Positions 58,350 through 64,000 of a stretch of 64,000 nucleotides of DNA are shown here, piece by piece (position 1 is the first letter of the stretch; each line of letters begins with the position of its first letter). Under the pieces are notes generated by a model. The model ran no database searches. It was not told the DNA's origin and worked only from the letters and a program-made list of their open reading frames with translations. The translations under genes were made by a program, and so were the position numbers. Where the stretch lies: contig OY970313.1 of the NCBI GenBank assembly GCA_963716445.1, forward strand, positions 2,418,001 to 2,482,000, written 5' to 3'. The stretch comes from JAAYBF01 sp963716445. Lineage in GTDB: Bacteria > Actinomycetota > Thermoleophilia > Solirubrobacterales > Thermoleophilaceae.

Positions 58350-60002
58350 GTGCCCCGATTGGTGCTTGGCCCGCTGCTCCGTTACGTCGGTGAGACGTGC
58401 GTCGTCGTATGGGTCGAGACCGATGGCTCATGCGAGGTCGGCGTCCTCGGCAGCACGGCGCGCACTTTCACCGTCGCCGGCCACCACTACGCGGTCGTGC
58501 GCGCGGAGGGGCTCGAGCCCGCCACGCCGTACGAGTACGAGGTCGAGCTCGACGGGCAGCGCGTCTGGCCGCTGGAGGACTCGCCGTTCCCGCACAGCCG
58601 CTTCCGCACCTACCCCAAGCAGCCGCCGCTGCGGATCGCGTTCGGCTCGTGCCGCGCCGGGATGCCGAACGAGCCGCCGTACACGCTGCCCAAGGACGAG
58701 GACGAGCGCGGCCACGAGTTCGACGCGCTGCGCGCGATGGCGCTGCGGATGATGGACGAGGAGCCCGAGAGCTGGCCCGACCTGCTGCTGCTGCTCGGCG
58801 ACCAGGTCTACGCCGACGAGGTGTCGCCGAGGACGCGCGAGTTCGTCGAGTCGCGCCGCGACGCCGACGGCGACCCCGGCCCGCTCGCGCTCGACTTCGA
58901 GGAGTACACGCGGCTCTACCACGAGTCGTGGGGCGAGCCGGTGATCCGCTGGCTGCTGTCGACGGTCTCGACGGCGATGATCTTCGACGACCACGACGTC
59001 CACGACGACTGGAACACGTCGGCGGCCTGGGTCGAGAAGGCGCGCCGGCAAGACTGGTGGGAGGAGCACGAGGTCGGCGCGCTGATGTCGTACTGGGTCT
59101 ACCAGCACGCCGGCAACCTCAGCCCCGACGAGCAGGACCGCGACGGAATGCTGGCGCGCGTCCATGCGGCGGGCGACGCCGAGGACATCCTGCGCGAGTA
59201 CGCCAAGCAGGCCGCCGCGACGACCGACGGCACCTGCTGGAGCTACGACCGCAACCTCGGTCCCGGCACGCGCCTGGTCGTGATCGACTCGCGCGCGGGG
59301 CGCTGCCTCGAGGAGGGTGCGCGCTCGATGCTCGACCGCGACGAGTGGCGCTGGGTCGAGCAGAAGCTGACCGGCGACGTCGACCACCTGCTGATCGCCA
59401 CCTCGCTGCCCTGGCTGCTGTCGCCCGGCATGCACTACCTCGAGGCGTGGAGCGAGGCCGTCTGCGGCGGCGCCTGGGGGCCGCTTGCGGCGCGCGTCGG
59501 CGAGCGCCTGCGCCAGGGCCTCGACCTCGAGCACTGGGCCGCCTTCGACGAGTCGTTCGACCGCCTCGCCGAGCTCCAGCGCGCGGTGGCCGCCGGCGAG
59601 CGCGGCGAGCCGCCGGCCTCGATCGTGACGCTCTCCGGAGACGTCCACCACGCCTACCTCAGCGAGGTCGCGTTCCCGCGCGACGCCGGCGTCCGCAGCG
59701 CGGTCTACCAGGCGGTCTGCTCGCCGCTGCGCAACCCGCTCGACGCCAAGGAGCGGCGGGTCATCGAGGCGGCGATGTCCCGGCCGGCCCACGCCTTCGC
59801 CCGAGCGCTCGCGCGCGCGGCGGGCGTCGACGATCCGCCGATCCGCTGGCGGATGGTCGACGGCGGCCCCTGGTTCGACAACCAGGTGGCGACGCTGAGC
59901 ATCGAGGGCAGGCGGATCGACATGACGATCGACAAGGCCGTCGCCGGCGAGAAGGCGACCGAGCCGGTACTCGACCGGGTGCTCTCGCGCCAGCTCGCCT
60001 GA
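58350..60002 (+). CDS. PhoD-like metallophosphatase
   Basis: A 550-residue protein. N-terminal Fn3-like domain (LEPATPYEYEVELDGQRVWP), then the phosphodiesterase/phosphatase fold: IAFGSCRAG, LLLLGDQVYADEV, MIFDDHDVHDDWN, and VTLSGDVHHAYLSEV, giving the metal-binding Asp, Asn and His residues. It lacks a Tat or Sec signal, so it would be cytoplasmic, unlike secreted PhoD. GTG 58350 is the first sensible start. Substrate unknown, perhaps phosphodiesters. Confidence 0.85.
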   Translation: MPRLVLGPLLRYVGETCVVVWVETDGSCEVGVLGSTARTFTVAGHHYAVVRAEGLEPATPYEYEVELDGQRVWPLEDSPFPHSRFRTYPKQPPLRIAFGSCRAGMPNEPPYTLPKDEDERGHEFDALRAMALRMMDEEPESWPDLLLLLGDQVYADEVSPRTREFVESRRDADGDPGPLALDFEEYTRLYHESWGEPVIRWLLSTVSTAMIFDDHDVHDDWNTSAAWVEKARRQDWWEEHEVGALMSYWVYQHAGNLSPDEQDRDGMLARVHAAGDAEDILREYAKQAAATTDGTCWSYDRNLGPGTRLVVIDSRAGRCLEEGARSMLDRDEWRWVEQKLTGDVDHLLIATSLPWLLSPGMHYLEAWSEAVCGGAWGPLAARVGERLRQGLDLEHWAAFDESFDRLAELQRAVAAGERGEPPASIVTLSGDVHHAYLSEVAFPRDAGVRSAVYQAVCSPLRNPLDAKERRVIEAAMSRPAHAFARALARAAGVDDPPIRWRMVDGGPWFDNQVATLSIEGRRIDMTIDKAVAGEKATEPVLDRVLSRQLA

Positions 60003-60069
60003 GGCGCCGGCGGGGTGCCCGCCTGGGCGTCTCCAACCCGTCGGACGGCGGGCGTACACTCGCCAGCCC

Positions 60070-60855
60070 GTGCACGAGACCTCCCCGACCGTCCACCTGA
60101 TCGCTCGGCCCGAGCTCGACGTGGACGGCCTGCGCGACTACCTGCGCGACGTCGGCGGCGAGTCGTGGCTGGAGCGCCGGCTCGGCGAGGAGGACCGCGC
60201 CAGCGCCGGCGAGCTGCTCGTCGAGTTCGGCGGCCGCGCCTGCTACCGCAGCTGGGAGCCGGGGCTCAACCCGAACGTCACGCGCGTCCGCACCGATCAG
60301 CGCGAGTACTTCGCGAACATCCTGCGCAGCGCTCACGGCAGCGTGCTCGAGCACGCCAACTACTCGTTCGTGCTGCGCAACGTCTCACGCGTCTTCACCC
60401 ACGAGCTCGTGCGCCACCGCGCCGGCTCGGCGTTCAGCCAGGAGAGCCTCCGCTACGTGCGCCTGACCGACATCGGCTTTCGCGTGCCGCCGGCGCTCGA
60501 GCCGGTACGCGACCAGGTGCTGAGCATCGTCGAGCAGCTCGAGGAGTTCCAGGTCAGCGCCGCGAGCGAGCTGGGCATCGACGAGGAGGGCGTCCCCTTC
60601 CACGTCAAGAAGGAGGTCACCTCGGCGCTGCGGCGGCTCGCCCCGATCGGCCTCAGCACCGACATCGTCTGGACCGCCAACGCGCGGACCCTGCGCCACG
60701 TGATCGAGATGCGAACGGCCGAGGGTGCCGAGGAGGAGCTGCGCCTGGTCTTCGACCGGATCGCGCGGGTCATGCTCGAGGAGGCGCCCGGGCTCTTCCA
60801 GGACTTCGTCCGGCAGGACGACGGCTCCTGGCAGCCCGAGCACCGCAAGGTCTGA
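60070..60855 (+). CDS. thyX: FAD-dependent thymidylate synthase
   Basis: A 261-residue flavin enzyme making dTMP from dUMP with methylenetetrahydrofolate and NADPH. The ThyX motif region is RHRAGSAFSQESLRY at residues 115-129. Its spacing from RHR to the final S-x-R is eight residues rather than the usual seven, so this is a variant motif. HGSVLEHANYSFVL upstream and WTANARTLRHVIEMR downstream are typical. GTG start at 60070. No thyA is in the window. Confidence 0.93.
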   Translation: MHETSPTVHLIARPELDVDGLRDYLRDVGGESWLERRLGEEDRASAGELLVEFGGRACYRSWEPGLNPNVTRVRTDQREYFANILRSAHGSVLEHANYSFVLRNVSRVFTHELVRHRAGSAFSQESLRYVRLTDIGFRVPPALEPVRDQVLSIVEQLEEFQVSAASELGIDEEGVPFHVKKEVTSALRRLAPIGLSTDIVWTANARTLRHVIEMRTAEGAEEELRLVFDRIARVMLEEAPGLFQDFVRQDDGSWQPEHRKV

Positions 60856-60902
60856 GCCGCGCCGGCCGTGCGACCCGTCCGTCCGGTAGCGTCGCGCCAG
60901 CC

Positions 60903-61583
60903 GTGAACGAGCAGCTGCTCCGCGATCGCCGCGTCGCCCCCTCGATCCTCGCCTCGGACTTCGCGCGCCTCGGCTCCCAGGTCGCCGAGGTGATGGACGC
61001 AGGCGCGCGCGTGATCCACGTCGACGTGATGGACGGCCACTTCGTGCCGCCGATCTCGATCGGCGCGCTGATCGTCGACGCGCTTCGCGAGCAGGTCCAC
61101 GACGCGGGCGGCGTCCTCGACGTACACCTGATGGTCGACCGGCCAGAGCGCCGCGTGGAGGACTTCGCGAACGCGGGCGCCGACTCGATCAGCGTCCACT
61201 TCGAGGCGACGCCGAACATCCACTACGCGCTGCACGCGATCCGCGAGGGCGGCTGCCAGGCCGGACTGGCGCTCAACCCCGGCACGCCCCCCTCGGCGAT
61301 CGACTCGCTCGCCGGCGCCTACGACCTGCTGCTCTGCATGACCGTCAACCCCGGCTGGGGCGGCCAGCCGTACATCCCGGCCTCCGACGCGAAGATCGCG
61401 GCGCTCCGCGAGCGGATGCCCTCGGGCACGCCGCTCGAGGTCGACGGCGGCATCGACGCCGCCACCGCCGGGCCCGCCGCCGCGGCCGGCGCGACGCTGT
61501 TCGTCGCGGGCTCGTCGATCTTCAGCGCCTCAAACCCAGCGGTCGCCTACCGGCAGGTGGCCGTGGCCGCCGGCGCCGTCTGA
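60903..61583 (+). CDS. rpe: Ribulose-phosphate 3-epimerase
   Basis: A 226-residue TIM-barrel enzyme: APSILASDFARLG, HVDVMDGHFVPPISIG with metal His/Asp, DVHLMVDRPE, VNPGWGGQ and EVDGGIDA. It interconverts ribulose-5-P and xylulose-5-P in the pentose phosphate pathway. The start is GTG 60903, 47 bases after thyX; probably co-transcribed. Confidence 0.96.
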   Translation: MNEQLLRDRRVAPSILASDFARLGSQVAEVMDAGARVIHVDVMDGHFVPPISIGALIVDALREQVHDAGGVLDVHLMVDRPERRVEDFANAGADSISVHFEATPNIHYALHAIREGGCQAGLALNPGTPPSAIDSLAGAYDLLLCMTVNPGWGGQPYIPASDAKIAALRERMPSGTPLEVDGGIDAATAGPAAAAGATLFVAGSSIFSASNPAVAYRQVAVAAGAV

Positions 61584-61587
61584 GGCG

Positions 61588-62475
61588 CTAGCGCCGGCTG
61601 CGCTTCTTGCGCTTGCGCGACGAGCGCGAGCGGGCGCCGCCAGCAGTCTCGTCAGGACCGTCGCCCGCCGCGGGAGCCGACTCGGCCGGCTCACCCTCGT
61701 CGTCCGGTCGCGCCCGCTCGCTCGCCGCCGCCCCTTGGCGGGCGAGGCCCGAGGGCCACTCGGCCGCCTCACCGGTCTCCCAGGCCGGACCGCGGCCTCC
61801 CGGCCAGGGCCCGAGGAACAGCACGGCAAGCGCCCCGAGCCAGAGCAGCTGCACGACCAACGGCCCGGCGAGGATCGGAATCACGTAGAGCACGCCGACG
61901 ATCGCACCGATCACGCCCATGAAGCGGGTGAGCAGCCCGACCCGCATCGCGCTGATGCTGACGAAGACGAACGCCACCGCGATCGCCAGCGTTCCCGCGG
62001 ACCCGATCGTCGCCGCGGCGACGTTGCGGTCGTCGAGCAGATCCTCGGCGCGCGCGACCGTCTGGGGCCCGGAGGCGAGGAACTGGTCCGCGACGTCGAG
62101 GCGGCTGAGATCCGAGAGCACTCCGGCCACGGCCAGCAGGACCGGACCGACCAGGCCCAGCCAGAGCAGGCCCCGCGGCAGCTCGGGACGGCGCGCCAGC
62201 ACGGCGCGGCCGAGGTAGAGGAAGACGCCGATCAAGGCGAGGAAGCTCAGCGCCTGGAGCAGCGAGGAAGCCATGAAGCTGCCCGCGTGCTCGTCGATGG
62301 CGATCAGGAACTCGCGCTCGTCGTCCGGGCCGTCCGCCAGCGCCACGGCCTGGCGGACGATGGTGCCGGCGACCAGCAACAGCGCCCCGCCGAAGGCAGC
62401 CGCCGCGGCCGGCTTCGCCCAACGGGCCTCCCACTCCAGCTGCTCTCGGCTCGACACGGGCGGGGATGCTTGCAT
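61588..62475 (-). CDS. Polytopic membrane protein with basic C-terminal tail
   Basis: A 295-residue protein with about six TM segments from residue ~25 to ~225 (AAFGGALLLVAGTIVRQAVA, ALSFLALIGVFLYLGRAVLA, GLVGPVLLAVAGVLSDL, IAVAFVFVSISAMRVGL, MGVIGAIVGVLYVIPILAG, LLWLGALAVLFLGPW). Then a disordered acidic linker and a terminal Arg/Lys cluster RSRSSRKRKKRSRR. It resembles DUF4386-like membrane proteins in layout, which I cannot confirm. The basic tail may contact nucleic acid or lipid heads. Convergent with rpe. Confidence 0.8.
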   Translation of the reverse strand: MQASPPVSSREQLEWEARWAKPAAAAAFGGALLLVAGTIVRQAVALADGPDDEREFLIAIDEHAGSFMASSLLQALSFLALIGVFLYLGRAVLARRPELPRGLLWLGLVGPVLLAVAGVLSDLSRLDVADQFLASGPQTVARAEDLLDDRNVAAATIGSAGTLAIAVAFVFVSISAMRVGLLTRFMGVIGAIVGVLYVIPILAGPLVVQLLWLGALAVLFLGPWPGGRGPAWETGEAAEWPSGLARQGAAASERARPDDEGEPAESAPAAGDGPDETAGGARSRSSRKRKKRSRR

Positions 62476-62499
62476 GCGGCGCGCCCGGGGGTCCTGCGG

Positions 62500-63309
62500 C
62501 TAGCTGTCGCCGAGCCGGTACAGCCGGCGCGTGACGCCGAGCAGAACGCTGCGCGGCGTGAACTGGCCACCGAGCCTGGTCAGGCGGCTGACCGCCCCGG
62601 GCACGACGACGCCCTTGCCGCTCTCGAGGCCGCGGACGCCGGCCTCCGCGACGTCGGGCGAGGACTCCCAGACGAAGCCGGGCAGCGCACCGGCCTCCCT
62701 GCCGAGCTGCGACACGTCGATGAACTCGGTCTTCACCGGGCCGGGACAGAGCGCGGTCGCAGTGACGCCGGTGCCGTGCAGGTCGGCGGCCAGCGCCTGG
62801 GTGAAGTGGAGCACGAACGCCTTGCTGGCGCTGTAGGTCGCCTGCGTCGGCAACGGCTGGAAGCCGGCGATCGAGGCGACGTTCAGCACCCCGCCCGCGC
62901 CACGCTCGACCATCTCGGGAACGAAGCGGCCACAGAGCGCCACGACCGCCTCGCAGTTCAACCGCACCTCCTCGGCCTCGCGCTCGCCGTCGAGCCGCTG
63001 GAACAGGCCGGCGGTGCCGAAGCCCGCGTTGTTGACGAGGACGTCGATCCGCAGACCGAGCGCGGCGGGCCGCTTCAGCATCCGCTTGCGGGCCGCCTGG
63101 TCCTGGAGATCGCAGGCGATCGTCTCGGCGCGCACGCCGTGGGCGGTCGACAGCTCGTCCGCGAGCTCGGCGAGCCGCTCGGCGCGACGGGCGACCAGGA
63201 CGACGTTGTGGCCGCGGCTGGCCAGCGACCGCGCGATGTCCGCGCCGATGCCGGACGACGCTCCCGTGACCAGGGCGGCGGAGCTCTTGGAGGGGGCCGG
63301 GAGACCGAT
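62500..63309 (-). CDS. Short-chain dehydrogenase/reductase lacking a canonical start codon
   Basis: Classical SDR with cofactor motif TGASSGIG, NNAG, catalytic YSASK (Tyr and Lys) and CPGPVKTEF. The fold is complete from SAALVTGASSGIG onward, but between the in-frame stop at 63319-63321 and this motif there is no ATG, GTG or TTG codon. The first internal GTG is at 63135, which would remove the whole nucleotide-binding half. The true start must be a rare codon (ATC at 63309 or CTG at 63273), or there is a sequence error or start-codon mutation. Coordinates use 63309 as the outer limit. Confidence 0.8.
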   Translation of the reverse strand: MGLPAPSKSSAALVTGASSGIGADIARSLASRGHNVVLVARRAERLAELADELSTAHGVRAETIACDLQDQAARKRMLKRPAALGLRIDVLVNNAGFGTAGLFQRLDGEREAEEVRLNCEAVVALCGRFVPEMVERGAGGVLNVASIAGFQPLPTQATYSASKAFVLHFTQALAADLHGTGVTATALCPGPVKTEFIDVSQLGREAGALPGFVWESSPDVAEAGVRGLESGKGVVVPGAVSRLTRLGGQFTPRSVLLGVTRRLYRLGDS

Positions 63310-63359
63310 CCGCGCAGCCTACCCCTGGCCCGCCGCGCCGGGTCCCTAGAATCGAGTCG

Positions 63360-63638
63360 ATGGCCTCAGAGGATCCCTTCGGCGGACTGTTCGGCGATCC
63401 GGACGAGCTGCGCCGGCGCATGGCCGAGATCGCGGAGCAGATGCAGGGCGCCCAGAAGGTGGCCTGGGCCGACAACGCGATCAAGCTCGCCGTCGACATG
63501 ACCGTCGCCGGCGTCCAGCGGCTCAACCTCCAGGGCAACGCCGAGCAGCAGGCCGAGGAGCTCCGCGCCGCGATGAGCCGGATCTTCCCCGAGGCCGTCG
63601 CGCTGGTACGCGAGGCTCGCGAGGGCTTCGGAACCTAG
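63360..63638 (+). CDS. Small hypothetical protein
   Basis: A 92-residue soluble protein beginning MASEDPFGGLFGDPDELRRR, helical, with AEIAEQMQGAQKVAWADNAI and AGVQRLNLQGNAEQQAEELR. The N-terminus is like that of small nucleoid-associated or YbaB-like proteins but I do not see that domain. It is divergent from the SDR gene, and its stop overlaps that of the convergent membrane gene by bases of a shared CTAG. Confidence 0.65.
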   Translation: MASEDPFGGLFGDPDELRRRMAEIAEQMQGAQKVAWADNAIKLAVDMTVAGVQRLNLQGNAEQQAEELRAAMSRIFPEAVALVREAREGFGT

Positions 63639-64000
63639 CTGGCGGCGCGCTCGGCGTCGCGGTCCTCGCGGCCGCGGGCGACGACTTCGCTGAAGCTGCG
63701 TAGGCGGAAGAGGAAGGCCAGGGCGCCGAAGCCGATGCCGAAGGCGAAGGCGCCGATCGCGATCTGCTGGCCGACCGAGTAGGCGGCCACGGTTGCCGAC
63801 GGCGCGGTGCCGGCGAAGACCTTGACGAGCAGCGCCTGGGCGACGCCCGCGCCCTGCGGCGTGAACGGGACAGCCGCGGCTACCGCGTTCACGCCGAGCA
63901 CCAGCAGCACGTTCTTCACCGAGCCGCCGACGTTGAACGCCTCGAGCAGGAACCAGAACGCGGCGAAGCGGAACAGCCAGCCGACGAGCTGGACGGCGAA
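63635..64000 (-). CDS. C-terminal part of a lysylphosphatidylglycerol synthetase TM/UPF0104-like protein
   Basis: A partial gene (about 121 codons; the start lies beyond the window). Four or so hydrophobic segments include FRFAAFWFLLEAFNVGG, VLLVLGVNAVAAAVPF, TPQGAGVAQALLVKVF and QQIAIGAFAFGIGFGALAFL. The TPQGAG motif corresponds to the PGGLG-type signature of PF03706 flippase/synthase domains. It ends in a charged cytoplasmic tail. Probably a membrane lipid or precursor transporter. Confidence 0.7.
   Translation of the reverse strand, partial: FAVQLVGWLFRFAAFWFLLEAFNVGGSVKNVLLVLGVNAVAAAVPFTPQGAGVAQALLVKVFAGTAPSATVAAYSVGQQIAIGAFAFGIGFGALAFLFRLRSFSEVVARGREDRDAERAAS

Overview
The window is about 64 kb of a GC-rich chromosome with dense gene packing, many GTG and TTG starts and ATGA/GTGA overlaps. 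The gene families (14-gene nuo operon, ThyX, ECF sigma and XRE regulators, DUF2277, delta-60 repeat proteins, small secreted proteins with Ala/Met-rich signal peptides) point to a high-GC actinobacterium. A deep lineage such as Solirubrobacterales/Thermoleophilia is my best guess. That placement is inference from gene style; no rRNA gene is present to confirm it.

Layout. 1-5.4 kb is a host block: M19 dipeptidase, an XRE regulator with a small partner gene, tRNA-Arg, NUDIX hydrolase, a DrrAB-type ABC exporter and tRNA-Ser(GCU). 5.4-10.7 kb is an accessory island starting at the 3' end of tRNA-Ser. Two copies of a ~78-bp direct repeat bracket a divergent pair (HEPN-like protein and unknown partner), followed by a 1269-residue protein with a nuclease-like N-terminus, a degenerate NTPase-like part and a long helical region. 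This is the best anti-phage defence candidate here. 10.7-16.7 kb holds tandem winged-helix paralogues, an XRE regulator with a palindromic operator, a delta-60 repeat exoprotein, a membrane-tailed ThiF/E1-like operon and an AraC-type regulator. 16.8-24.5 kb is a compact integrative element: two small ORFs, a VirD4-like coupling ATPase, a replication-relaxation protein, a DNA methyltransferase, a coiled-coil protein, an XRE repressor, an ImmA-like metallopeptidase and a large serine recombinase. One palindrome, TTTGCG-N4-CGCAAA, occurs in front of the repressor and twice in front of the transfer module, so the element looks built around an ImmR/ImmA-like switch.

24.5-40 kb is host again: DUF2993-like protein, alkyltransferase with ECF sigma factor, a sigma4-like/L,D-transpeptidase fusion, a membrane glycosyltransferase, small DUF proteins, a secreted protein with a long structured leader, tRNA-Ser(UGA) beside a truncated PIN-toxin remnant, a carbohydrate ABC importer with a debranching-type glucosidase, serS, a c-type cytochrome, a cupredoxin and a 780-bp inverted-repeat tract. 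40.1-55.4 kb is the complete nuoA-N operon for respiratory complex I. 55.4-64 kb carries an acyl-CoA ligase, a zinc alcohol dehydrogenase, a PhoD-like phosphatase, thyX, rpe, membrane proteins and a short-chain dehydrogenase that has no ordinary start codon.

The most interesting points are the coordinated operator/repressor/protease system of the integrative element, the large putative defence protein with its HEPN-like neighbour beside tRNA-Ser repeats, the membrane ThiF operon, the sigma4-L,D-transpeptidase fusion and the dispersed hairpin/inverted-repeat family.
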